Source of the DNA: Cryptomeria japonica | Taxonomy: Eukaryota > Streptophyta > Pinopsida > Cupressales > Cupressaceae | DNA length: 64,000 bases | Direction: 5' to 3' | Assembly (NCBI RefSeq): GCF_030272615.1 | Contig: NC_081406.1 | Span: forward strand, 458,020,072 to 458,084,071 | Part shown: one piece after another, positions 32,600 to 43,642 of the stretch | Numbering within the stretch: the stretch's first letter is position 1 | Layout: each line of letters opens with the position of its first letter | The notes under the pieces: generated by a model | Told to the model about the DNA's origin: nothing | Databases searched by the model: none | What the model saw: the letters and a program-made list of their open reading frames with translations, nothing else | Made by a program: the position numbers and the translations under genes

Positions 32600-33296
32600 G
32601 TTGTATGATCTAGGAGTTTATTTGGGTCCAGACTATGTCTTAGTCAATATTGTTTTGGTTTGCATATTATGATGTAGCGTGCTCTTGTAATTTGTGATGA
32701 GTGTTGAGATGACCTTGGATTATAGGTTGATGACTTGTATAAATAAATATAATAGTCATGTAATAAATTTATCTGTGAGTGTATCTGAATGTGTGTCATC
32801 AGATAAAAGTGCAAGCAAGTGTTTTGATCTTTTGGTAGTGTGAAGAAGTTTGGCAAAGAAGATCAATCAATGTGCTTAACTAGAACTATAACCAAGCATG
32901 AGAAGATGCTATTTCATCAGTTCATGATCCTTCAAATGTAATCCGAATGTTTTTGTAAGATAGTTAATCTTCCTCAAGGTTGTAGCCCTTCTCAAGTTAC
33001 GTGGTTTGAGCAATGAGCTATAGGCAGTGTGCCTAAATGCATGTGCATTCCCCATTGTAATATTTTATTTACGCCTAATAGGGTACTATCTCATTGTGTG
33101 TAATTTTCCACTGTGGTGTTTCCCTTAACCGAGTTTTCCACGTAAAAAATCTTGGTATTGTGTGTGTTATTGATATGGTGTTGATTTGTACTTCAATTGT
33201 TAATTATCAGATCTCAATTTGTGATTAAGTTGAGTAAAGTTTTTGTGCAAACTAATTCACGCCCCCCCCTCTAAGTTTGTTGCCTTTTTTCCAACA
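32600..33296 (+). repeat. Solo LTR, right half (continuation after F)
   Basis: Continues the LTR begun at 24026 and ends TTTTCCAACA followed by CCACA. The whole LTR is about 1347 bp without F. The U5 stem is CAAACTAA (33248-33255) with TAAGTTTG (33272-33279), with one internal A-A mismatch. Confidence 0.85.
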
Positions 33297-34139
33297 CCAC
33301 AAGGTTGGGTGGAATTAAACAAATCACCATTGGGGACTGGTGGATGTCACAGCCCTCCTTTATCACTTTTGGATTTAAATCACAATTTTATTTTATCTTT
33401 GGATAAGCTATTTAAATGATTGAGTAAATGTTATAAAAAGAATGAAAAATAATAACACACACACACACATGGAAAATATACATTATTCTTATTTATTTAA
33501 TTTCCACATCCAATTATGGCACATGTTGTAGGAAGAATAAGAGGCTTCTAGAGGATTCTCCACCACCTTGCATGTAACTCCTCCACTAAGTCTAATCACT
33601 TTGCATGAAGTCCAAAATTGGGAAAGAATCCCCTTTTTAATTAAATTTTCTAGATAGTGGAATGGGATTTTTCTTATAAAATTATATGCAAGTTTCAAAG
33701 AGGGGAGTTGATTATGCTTTGAAGGAAATTTCCCAAGTTTTTTTTGTAGTCTCATTTTTGTTGCAGAATTTTTAAGTTGTTGGTTGAAGGATATCTCTCA
33801 AGCTGCAAGGAAAGATCAAGGGATAGCTAGAGGATTGAACATCAAGCTTCAGTAAACCGGGTTCTCTCCCTTTATCTTATGAGTAATTTCTATTTATCAA
33901 AATATATAGTTTCTAGATTCTTTGGTTGCATATAGTGTTTTGAAGAAATCCTTTCTCAATTGCTAGATAAGAAGAAAAAATCTACTTTTGTTTCCTTTAA
34001 AGAAATACAGTGTTATAATCCCTTCTCTTTTAAATACAAATGCAGAATTCTCTTGCATATCTTATTTAATCTATTTAAAAGGTAGAGAATTAGACTTTTA
34101 CTTTTCTGTTTTCTCTTAGATGCTATTGAATATAAAAAT

Positions 34140-35250
34140 AAATTAAATCTCTCTATGTGAAGAAATAAACCTCTCTGAGAATGAATAAATTAATATTTCT
34201 TTTGTTGTGAATAAATCTCCCTGTGAATGAATAAGTTAATATTTCTTTCACTGTGAATAAATCTTTCTGTGAATGAATAAATTAATATTTCTTTCACTGT
34301 GAATAAATCTCTCTATGAATGAATAAATTAATATTTCTTTCGCTGTGAATAAATCTCCCTATAAATGAATAAGTTAATATTTCTTTCGCTGTGAATAAAA
34401 CTCTCTGTGAATGAATAAGTTAATATTTCTTTCGCTGTGAATAAATCTTTCTGTGAATGAATAAATTAATATTTCTTTTGCTGTGAATAAATCTCTGTGT
34501 GAATGAATAAATTAATATTTCTTTCGCTGTGAATAAATCTCTCTGTGAATGGATAAATTAATATTTCTTTCACTGTGAATAAATCTCTCTGTGAATGAAT
34601 AAATTAATATTTCTTTCGCTGTGAATAAATCTCTCTGTGAATGGATAAATTAATATTTCTTTCTCTATGAATAAATCTCTCTGTGTGAATGAATAAATTA
34701 ATCTTTCTTCCTCTGTGAATAAATCTCTTTGTGTGAAGGAATGAATCTCTCTATGAATGAATAAATTAATCTTCTTTGTGAATAAATCTCCCCGTGTAAA
34801 GAAATAAATCTCTCTGTGAATGAATAAATTAATATTTCTTTTGTTGTGAATAAATCTCCCTGTGAATGAATAAGTTAATATTTCTTTCGCTGTGAATAAA
34901 ACTCCCTGCGAATGAGTAAGTTAATATTTCTTTCGCTATGAATAAATCTTTCTGTGAATGAATAAATTAATATTTCTTTCGCTGTGAATAAATCTCTCTA
35001 TGAATGAATAAATTAATATTTCTTTCGCTATGAATAAATCTCTCTGTGAATGGATAAATTAATATTCCTTTCTTGGTGAATAAATCTCTCTATGTCAATG
35101 AATAAATTAATCTTTCTTCCTCTGTGAATAAATCTCTCTATGTGAAGGAATGAATCTCTCTAAGAATGAATAAATTAATTTTCTCTATGAATAAATCTCC
35201 CTGTGTAAAGAAATAAATCTCTCTGTGAATGAATAAATAAACCCTTCTCT
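34140..35250 (+). repeat. 46-bp AT-rich minisatellite with higher-order duplication
   Basis: The unit of about 46 bp is built from GTGAATAAATCTCTCT and GTGAATGAATAAATTAAT followed by ATTTCTTTCGCT, in roughly 22 copies. The variants come in the same order twice: a longer block to about 34790 and a shorter one to 35230, both opening with TTTTGTTGTGAATAAATCTC and closing with CTTCCTCTGTG-, GAAGGAATGAATCTC- and GTGTAAAGAAATAAATC-type units. The block itself was therefore duplicated. There is no coding potential. Confidence 0.85.
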
Positions 35251-35386
35251 GGTTATTTTATTTCTCTATTATATTTTGTCCCTTAGATTAATATGATATT
35301 CTCCCTTGCATTAATATTTTCTTATGAATACATACCTGTTTATGTATTCTCTTTCTATACAAATTAATATTCTAGATTGAATTATA

Positions 35387-35390
<4 letters not shown>

Positions 35391-35451
<61 letters not shown>
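35391..35451. repeat. (TA)n microsatellite
   Basis: About 30 uninterrupted TA units. Confidence 0.97.
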
Positions 35452-35452
<1 letters not shown>

Positions 35453-36391
35453 GCGAAGTGATTAACAAATTTAGGCGATTATGCAAAGTGTTTAATATCT
35501 ATGTCCGCATGATACAGTGCATGTGCGTACAGGCTCGCAGGTAGGAGTTAATGCTTTGTAGGGTAGTGGAGGGGACCCGTGGGATCCCACTCCCATTCAC
35601 CTTTATTAATGCCAACCAAACACTTTGATGGCAGTGTTAATTTTATTTTTATTTTTTATTTAAAAAAAAAAATAAAGAAATCCTTTTTTATGTATGTTTA
35701 AAATTTTAGTTTATTTAAATTCCTTGTATTTATATATAGATTTTAGTTAATAAATTTTTTTAAATAGGTAAATTTTTGATTTATAACTAATTTTAACCAA
35801 TTTATATTAAATGAAACTTAGATCCTTTTAAGATCCACTTAGAAATTAAATGACTTGAAGCCAAATTCTATGTTGGGATTAGTGGTTTTATAAGTGATAT
35901 TCTCTCATGCAACTTACCCTACCTTCACTTCATGCAAATGTCCTTACATTGATTTCAATTATTGGTGTTCCCTTCTTCATGCAAATTATGTGTTTAATTG
36001 TTAGTATGCAAGTTACCTAGCTACCATTATTCTGCAAGTTATATTCAAGTTTTGAATAATGAATAATTCTAGTTATGGTTTTTATTCCCTATCATTCATC
36101 AAGTAGTTATTTCAATTAACTGAGCTTTGCAATTTCTAAATATATGCGTTCAATTCATAATTATTTTCCAAACATGATGTTATCATAAGTTAGAAGAAAA
36201 ATTAAATAAAGGAAGTTGGAAAACCAAAACCAAGTAGCGTTCGGTCTATATGGTACCTCTGGGTCATGCTTACGGGTAATGCCGTCATGTTGAACTACTG
36301 CACTTAATGCCTAATAAAGCTACATCAACGACGTCTGTGGCATCGTCCCTATAAATCGTCGGCGAGTAATAAGGGTCACTTGGAAGATAAA

Positions 36392-36420
36392 ATCCAAGGG
36401 GCAGGTAATCCCCCTTGGAT
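36392..36420. repeat. Perfect 10-bp inverted repeat
   Basis: ATCCAAGGGG (36392-36401) and CCCCTTGGAT (36411-36420) flank a 9-base loop. It is the strongest single hairpin in the right part of the giant LTR. Confidence 0.85.
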
Positions 36421-37080
36421 CGATAATTTAATAAGATAACTCTAAAATGATCTTTCATCCGCTGAGTTAAACTATAGTAAACCCCTATAAGGATGATGAG
36501 TGAAATGCTTTTATAAAATTGATTTAATCTCGAAGAATTATTGTCGATTGACAATTGGTCAAGGGTGATGCTCACGATAAGAATTAGGATCTAGTTGTTC
36601 TAGGCCACAAGCAATAGGCCATCTTGAGCCCTTGCTTAAGCGCTACCATCGTGGGTAGCAACCACAGAGAAACTATTTGGGACATTGACCCTAGAAAGGG
36701 TTGCGTACCCACTAATCAGTTTCCATCAAACCATAGAGTAGAAAATAGAACTACATACTTTACGCCTTGATCCCATGTCGAAGTGGGTATGTTGGAAGTC
36801 TTGGGACGGAGTTGTCCCTTGTACTTAGGTGTTCGTGGGTGGGGTCTAGGCTTGGTAAAAGAAAGATTGAGTAAGAATCCTATTTTGAAAGATAAGATAA
36901 TTAAATTGGAAAAAAAAAAAAGGTAATTCAATGCATACTCGGAATGGATTCACTTGACTTCCCGAGGCTTTAAGCCAAATTCTGAGGTGGAATTCAAGCT
37001 TGTATTATGTTATTCAATTACTCCTAAGGACGGTGACCTCAGTGCACTTCTATTAAAAGAGTGTAGTACTTAGTGAGTGG

Positions 37081-37336
37081 CTTAGGACCTAAATGGTCCC
37101 AATGAGTCTAAGTCTCTGGCCAGAGCACCTCCTATCCCAATTGGATAGATGCCTACCCCGCATGGGTAGATGCCTATCCCATATTGGATAGATGAAATCT
37201 TATGCCTACCCTATATGGGTAGATGCCTATCCCGTATTGGATAGATGAAATATATGTCCCGTATGGACCAATGCCTAACCCATATGGTTAGATACTCATC
37301 CCAGATGGATGAATGCCTAATCCAAATGGATGGATT
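37081..37336. repeat. Array of short inverted repeats with covarying arms
   Basis: The series holds twelve inverted repeats. GGACC/GGTCC (37085-37099) is followed by a 12-bp palindrome CTCTGGCCAGAG (37114-37125). Then come CTATCC/GGATAG (37132-37148), CTACCC/GGGTAG (37153-37169), CTATCC/GGATAG (37174-37191), CTACCC/GGGTAG (37206-37222), CTATCC/GGATAG (37227-37244), GTCC/GGAC (37256-37268), CTAACC/GGTTAG (37275-37291), TCATCC/GGATGA (37296-37312) and a weaker ATCC/GGAT (37320-37331). CTTAG/CTAAG (37081-37085, 37108-37112) encloses the first. Loops are 5-6 bases, mostly CNNAT(T), and most units are joined by ATGC. Confidence 0.88.
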
Positions 37337-37435
37337 CCCAAAGTATGCGATTGAATCAAACATAATGATTAAATTAATCAAAAAAAAAGAATGGTCAATT
37401 TTGTTGAGTTAATTATGATGGGTTATTACAGTGGA

Positions 37436-39064
37436 CATATTCACAAGCACCTTGAAGAGCTTATTCACCCTTATGGTTACTTGTTCTTCCTCTTTCTACA
37501 TTGTTGGGTTTTTAAGTAAATGTAATTTGATTTGATCATTGTAATAATTGGAAAACTATGTATTAAGAACACTCCATATAGAGGATGATGTAATGTACAC
37601 ATAATGATATGATTTGAGTAGGCTTTAGTGGACCAATGTTGGAGCTAGCTACAACACATGATTATGTATGATTCTCTTTTTAGTTTTTATTGGTTTAAAG
37701 AGTCTAATATATTAATAGTGATAAATAATTACATAATCATTGAGGGAGAAAAATTGAGTCTAAAAATCTCCCCAAATAGTCCATCAAAAACAATCTATTG
37801 TACCCAGGACAAAAGTACCCCCATCCATCAAGAATTTTTCCATTATATCACCCCATGATATCTAGCCTAAATAGTTACAAAACATATACATTCGGACTTG
37901 CAGTGAGCCACTTTTAGAAGACAAAATGAAACATGGTGTATATACTATAATTAAAAAAATTAATTTACTATCAAAATTTCCTTACCTTTTGTGCATGGAG
38001 ATACCCTTTGAGCATCAATTTATATGAACCTACATCCTAACGATTCTTAGGAGCGAAACCAATCCATAATGTTCTACTCGACTTCTTCATAGAGCCCATC
38101 GACTTGGCCTGTTTGTGCCATGAGAAGGAATCAACATAAGCAGGAGCTGAGAACTTATCTAAGGACCCCATTTCTCTAGCTCCCACTATATTCTCCTTGC
38201 CTCCATTGCCTTCAAATAATCCTTCACACCCACCATGCCAACTTGTAATGAGGCCCTTAAGACCTCCTAATTATTGTTTGCACTCGAAATAAGGAAGGGG
38301 CGAAGGGGGCATGAATTCACTCACCTGTAACCACATACCACCTGGAAGACAAACCCCTTCCCTTCAAATGAAATGGCCATAAGAATCTGAAAATCCCCAC
38401 ACCACTCCTCTGTGAGGCAGCTATCCACCAACCATTTCACTATATCCTTTGCCTTCAATTCAAAACTCCAAGCGAAAAACATTGAGATCATAAATGCATT
38501 GCATATATATTTGAAAGAGAACTTAAGGTACTCATCACTAATTAAAATTAGGGTGGTTAACCAACTCAAAAACCACTTTTCCAAAATCCTAACACTTCAA
38601 ATAAAGTGATTTTCTTCATAATTTGACACTAGGCCTTGTAAGACAACAAACAGGGTTTTTCTAGCATAATTTCCCAACCAGGTCACAAATCAAAAATATG
38701 ATCACCATTTAGGATACCCTTTTTATAATTTTACAATATATATTTAAATAGATAGGGGTTACTTTGGCGTTAAGGGATCCAAAAATTGATTGTCCTATTT
38801 CTTCACTAGACCTAATTAAGACAATAAATTGGGTTTTCCGGCCATAATGTTCAATGCAGGTGTGAAATAAAAAATTTAAAAATGGTTTCAAACACCCATT
38901 TGGACCTTATAAAATATATCTCAAAACCAAGGTAGGTTACTTTGTACAAAATTCTTTAAAACTTGATTGTTCTACTTCTTCAATAGACTTAATTAGACAA
39001 ATATTCATGCAAAGAAAAGAACAATCACCTATAACTTTCACAAATAAAAGAATTAGGAAAATTG
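37436..39064. other. No gene seen; one degenerate duplication
   Basis: AT-rich DNA without a recognisable gene. Between about 38625 and 38993 two diverged copies of a unit of about 180 bp lie in tandem (compare the AGACAACAAACAGGGTTTTT- and AGACAATAAATTGGGTTTTC-like stretches and the repeated GGTTACTTTG). Confidence 0.5.
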
Positions 39065-40261
39065 TGTTGGTTTGATGATGATAATAGAGTTGTAATAGGT
39101 TGATTGATGAATTTATTTGTGTTGTCATTGATGGCAACCATGTTTTCTTAGTTATCTAAGTCTGTTAGACCAACCAGTATAGCTTAACCGATAGTGGAAT
39201 CTTTCAAACAACAAAACTGCTAAGTTGTCATTAAACTGGTAAACAAGAATAAAGCAATGATCAAGCAACCAGTATGGAAGATTGGAGAATAGTTAGATGT
39301 TGTGGTTTGGAACATATGTTTATGACATTGGCATGGAGTCTTTGATTGGAACCACATCAACAGATTGAGAGTATTGAGCAAGTTATGATCGGAAGAACAG
39401 TCACAGGCAGGAAGAACAGAGAACTAGTAAAGAAGAGTTACTTTGATCGGTTACCGGTAGAGTTTATATTATTTTTTTTATTTTTTTATTTTGGACGATA
39501 TAAGTAAAGTGTAATGAGCAGAAAAATGAATAAGGTGACTAGATTCAATGAACCTATGGAATTATTCCAAGGTTCTTAGCCAACTTAACAGAGTCTTTAT
39601 AAGGAGATGAAAGTTGTAAGATTTCATGGATCAAGAGTGAGAATTTGATCATGCGGTGGAAGAAGGAGTTAGGTTTTGATGTTTAGTTGATGATAGAAGT
39701 TAAGTAGAAGTGGATCTAATCAGGTATAGAGATGCTAACAATAGATCAGTCAAACTTGTTGTTCCTTAATAGTTGCAGCAAGAAAATCCTCTCACAAGGT
39801 CACTCCTAACATGGTGTGATAGGATCCTAACATGTCCAAAGGTTAAAATCCTCTAACAAGATGACACGTTAGTTTATTTTTTGTAAATCCTCTAGCAAGG
39901 TAGCTCCTAATAGGGTTGGGTCCTAATAGGCCTTATTGTAATAGCTCTTAACCAGGATAAAGTACTCTTAACTAGGTGTCACCCCTAAAAGGGTGTTGTG
40001 TGACCTTAACTGGTCAGATCTCTATTGTATAGATAGTTGATCATTGAGGGTACTAATTCCCACCATGGTTTTTCCCATTTGGGTTTCCACGTGAAAAATC
40101 ATTGTGTTAGGGTTTGCATGCTTTGTTGGATATTTTATTATGTGGTTATATTTCTTACATGGATATTGATTTTTTCAGATTGGTGAAACTTGTTATCAAA
40201 TTTATTAAGTTTTTTCTTGCACTGATTCACCCCCCCCCTTTAGTGCCTTATAAGTTTATCA
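39065..40261 (+). repeat. 5' LTR of element G
   Basis: It is 1197 bp, TGTTGGTTTGATG to TTTATCA, followed by a perfect primer site. The U3 word is TTGTCATTGATGGCAACC. An array of eleven YTAAYANGGT-like decamers lies at 39790-40015. The U5 stem is GCACTGA (40219-40225) with TTAGTGC (40240-40246), including one G-U. Confidence 0.85.
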
Positions 40262-40276
40262 ATTGGTATCAGAGCC
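40262..40276 (+). promoter_or_regulatory. Primer binding site of element G (initiator tRNA-Met type)
   Basis: ATTGGTATCAGAGCC directly follows the LTR end and matches the plant initiator-Met site. Confidence 0.88.
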
Positions 40277-40338
40277 TAATTCCCTTAAGGCTTAACTGCT
40301 TGGGAAGGATCTTTAAGGATAACATTGGTGAAGGTTCA

Positions 40339-41633
40339 ATGAGTTACAAAGAGATTTCAAATAGACTTGTAGAATATGAAGAAGCCTATAATGAACTAAA
40401 GGTCAAGTACAAAGATTCATTAGCTAAGAGAAAAGAGTTGGCTAAGTAGTTGTTGGAACTCAATGAAAACAGTTCATTTGAGGAAGCAAACATTGATGCC
40501 TTGGATAATGAGGTGGAAAAGATGAATGATAAAAATTCAAATGTGAGGAGAGAGTTGGAAGCCCTTACCATAAGGATGAGCCAAGAGTTGGAAGCTAGGA
40601 GAACAGATGAAGACAAAATAAGAGATCAGGAGCATAAGATCATTAAGATGAACCGAGAGATTAGTAACCTGCATGCACATCTTCATGAGGAAAAAGAAGA
40701 AAAAGAGGAGACACAAGTTGATCTAGACATGGCTATGTGTCTTAAAGAAAGTCTTACAAAGAAGAATGAGGAGCTTACCAAGGAGTTGGCTGATGCTAAT
40801 GAGTTACTAGCTAAATTCAACAAGAGCACTGTTATGCTTGATGAGAAGATTCATACACAAAGGAATAATGGAGATACACATGGCTTCAGATACACAACCT
40901 TTGAACAAAGAGAGTCATCTAGTACCAAGGACAACATGCATGAAGCCAAATAAACACCAAAGACCAAGAATATCACCGATAAGAGAACCTACAAACTAGT
41001 ATGTTTTAACTATCATAAAGTAGGTCATACTGCTAATGTTTGTAGAAGTAGATCCAGTACTTTTGATGGATATAGACCTAATGCATGTCAAGGTTATAAT
41101 CCTATTACTTTTGATGGATATTGCTTCAGTTGGAACAAGTATGGGCATAGAGATGTTGAGTGCAGGTCAAGAGTGATCAATCAAAGGTCTTACATGAATC
41201 TAAGGTCTAATGGTGAATGGCAAAGATATTACAGATCGAAGAAACCCTACTTAATTGGCAGAGACCTTATGTGAACTGGTCTAGTCCTTATGAAATGGAG
41301 AATGGATGGAATGTGACATGTTCAATCTGTCACAACTATGGTCATATTGCTATGAACTGCCAAAGAAGAACTGGTAGAGGCAATGATAGACCCTGGAGAC
41401 CATCTGGAATGGCATGTTTCCATTGTCACAATCTGAGACACCTTGCAAAGTTTTGTAAAGATAGAATGAACCAGCCGGTTAATCTATTTATTGACCAGAA
41501 AGGAAAGAAGAAGGTAGATGTGGAAGAAACCATAAGAGAGATGAATAAGATACGAGGGAAGAAAAGTGAGGAGAAACCATCAAAGGATTGCAATTATTCA
41601 CCTAGTGTGGAGAATCCCTCACTGGTAAACTAA
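40339..41633 (+). pseudogene. Element G coiled-coil / zinc-knuckle Gag-like protein
   Basis: The ATG at 40339 lies 63 nt after the primer site, so this is the first ORF. The N-terminal two thirds are highly charged and heptad-like (EYEEAYNELKVKYKDSLAKRKELAK, then EKEEKEETQVDLDMAMCLK), predicting a long coiled coil. Four CCHC-type knuckles follow. Two are intact, CSICHNYGHIAMNC (near 41320) and CFHCHNLRHLAKFC (near 41417); two have lost a Cys, CFNYHKVGHTANVC (near 41001) and CFSWNKYGHRDVEC (near 41122). Stops lie at 40447-40449 and 40951-40953, with a frame change near 41220-41260. I see no UBN2-type Gag and no protease after it. Confidence 0.7.
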
Positions 41634-42063
41634 GCTATGTATGTAGCTTACACGGAGTGGATTATCAGATCCATTTCCAAGCCCCTTAAATGGTGTGTGG
41701 TAAGTAAAATCTACATACTTTGATGCATTATGTTTTTATGAAGTGATTTTCTGATCAAACTGGTATATTTTAATGTATCATGTGAACTGGTAACAAGTTT
41801 TAGGGTTGAATGGTGATTAGGGTAAGTTCAATTGGTATTGCATTAAATGCAGTTGAATAAAAAGCTATTTTACAGTTTCATTTCTCACCTTGCATTTTCA
41901 TGAGCACATTTGGAGAGCAAGAAAAACACAAAAGAGAGTTTTATTGTTTCTTTGGTGAACTTGTTAGTGGATTGAGAAGATTTATGGAGAAGGGAATTAG
42001 AGAAAGTGCATTCTTTGCTTCAACCTTTTCTTTCAAGAAATTATACCTTATAGAAATGTGTTT
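41634..42063. other. No gene seen (junction of G and H)
   Basis: No pol motif follows the G protein. Element H begins abruptly at about 42064 without an LTR. Both elements are therefore incomplete here and the border cannot be placed exactly. Confidence 0.45.
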
Positions 42064-42351
42064 CTATTTAGAAGGAAATACCAAATTCTTTGACATATCA
42101 ATAGAAGTAGTATTATCATAGTGAATAACAATAGGCTCATCATAACTTACCCTTATATCTTTCAACATTTGTTTCATCCATAAAATCTCAGTACAATTGG
42201 TTGTAGCAGCTACATATTTCGCTTCAGCAGTACATAATGAAGTGCATGATTGTTTCTTACTAAGCCATGAAACCAACTTTTTTTCAAGAAAGAATGCACC
42301 ACCAGGAGTTCTCTTCTGGTCATCCACATCTCCTGCCCAATCAGAGTCTGT
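42064..42351 (-). pseudogene. Copia H RNase H domain, truncated
   Basis: CAYTDSDWAGDVDDQKRTPGGAFFLEKKLVSWLSKKQ, then LCTAEAKYVAATTNCTEILWMKQMLKDIRV, then NTTSIDMSKNLVFPSK end abruptly. The last 60 or so residues, 3' noncoding part and 3' LTR are missing. Confidence 0.85.
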
Positions 42352-43640
42352 ATAGGCACATAGTCTGAAATCATCATTCTTTGGATACCATAACCCAATG
42401 TTTTTTGTACCTGCCAAATATCTGAATATCCTCTTAATGACAATATCATGGGTTCCTCTAGGATCTGACTGAAATCTGGAAGCAATACAAATAACAATCA
42501 TTAAATAAGGTCTAGTCTGAGCTAAGTACAACAATCCACCAATCATTGATTTGTATCTACTTGGATTCAATTTAGGAGATTCATCATTCTTTGACAATTT
42601 GCATTCGGTTATCGTAGGAGTACTATCAGGTTTAGAATTCTCAAGTCCAAAATTCTTAAGAAATTCCTTCACATACTTAGTTTGACAAATGAAAATACCT
42701 TTATCAGTCTGAGTAATCTACAAACCTAAGAAAAAATTCATCTCACCAATCATAGAAATTTCAAATTCATTTTTCATATCATCAACAAATTTCATACATA
42801 GACTTTGTTCACCTCCAAAAAAGATATCATCAACAAAAACTTCAATAATTAATATGTCATGATGATCAATTTTATAACATAGGTTACCATTAGCATTACC
42901 TTTGCTAAAACTAAGCTTTGAAAGATATCTATCCAATCTAGTATACCATGCTCTAGGGGCTTGTTTTAATCCATATAAAGCTTTCTTCAACCTGCAAACC
43001 ATGTCCTTATCTTCTGATAAAGAAAATCCATCAGGTTTCTCAATTTAGACTTCCTCCTCAAGATCTTCATTTATAAATGCATATTTGACATCCATCTGAT
43101 ATACTTTGTAGTTCTTGTGTGCAACATAGGCAAGAAATAGTCTTACCGTTTCAATTATTACTTCCAGAATATAAGTAATCAACTCCTTCTTCTTGTAAAT
43201 AACCTTTTCAAACCAATATAGCCTTGTTTCTTACAATCTGACCTTCCTCATTTAATTGGTTCCTGAAAACCCATTTAGTTTCAATAATATTCTTATCTTT
43301 AGGTCTGGGAACTAATTCCCATGTCTTATTCTTTTCTATCTTATCTAATTATTTTTCCATTGCTTTCATCCAATTTTCATCTTTATTTGCTTCAATAAAT
43401 AATTCTAGTTCAATTTGATAAATTAAACATATCTCTTCAGCAGCTAACCTTCTTCTAGTCATCACACCTTTCCTTTAATATCCAATGATCTGATCTTCAT
43501 AATGATTTAGTTTCACATGCTTGGGAGTCTTTGAATTTTCTTGAATTACTGACTCTTTCTATTGTTCAACGGTCATTGTTGAATTTTCTGATGTTTTCTG
43601 AGTCACTGGTTCAATGCTCTGGATATATTCTTTCATTATC
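42352..43640 (-). pseudogene. Copia H reverse transcriptase domain
   Basis: Motifs in order are VYQMDVKYAF (near 43085), MVCRLKKALYGLKQAPRAWYTRLDRYLSKL, FVDDIFFGGEQSLC, FEISMIGEMNFFLGL, a stop at 42718-42720, ITQT, KYVKEFLKNFGLENSKP and YKSMIGGLLYLAQTRPYLM. Both catalytic regions (MDVK, FVDD) are intact. The N-terminal part around 43150-43200 is scrambled. Confidence 0.85.
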
Positions 43641-43642
43641 AA

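Larger units (their letters stand above)
33345..37430 (+). repeat. Giant solo LTR (4086 bp), probably gypsy type
   Basis: It runs TGTCACAGCCCTCC to GGGTTATTACA and is flanked by perfect GTGGA duplications (33340-33344 and 37431-37435). I see no second terminal repeat, primer site or coding region inside, so it reads as one LTR. It contains an (AC) run (33461-33474), a 46-bp minisatellite (34140-35250), a (TA)n run (35391-35451), a 10-bp-arm hairpin (36392-36420) and a series of inverted repeats (37081-37336). Orientation and the gypsy label rest on the TGTCACA start only. Confidence 0.7.

Noticed and set aside
34140-35250. CRISPR-like regular repeats
   Set aside because: The units are contiguous with no unique spacers of constant length, in plant repeat DNA with no cas genes. 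This is a minisatellite.
37132-37331. Array as a run of tRNA-like or CRISPR-type hairpins
   Set aside because: Units are only 17-24 bp, with no tRNA arms and no spacers.
38321-38609. Overlapping frames on both strands near 38.3-38.6 kb as a host gene
   Set aside because: There are no recognised motifs, no splice-site context that convinces, and both strands are equally open.
42047-42051. CTTAT near 42047 as the second target copy for element H (CTTAT also at 50747-50751)
   Set aside because: H ends there in the middle of RNase H without an LTR, so a target duplication is not expected. The match is probably chance.
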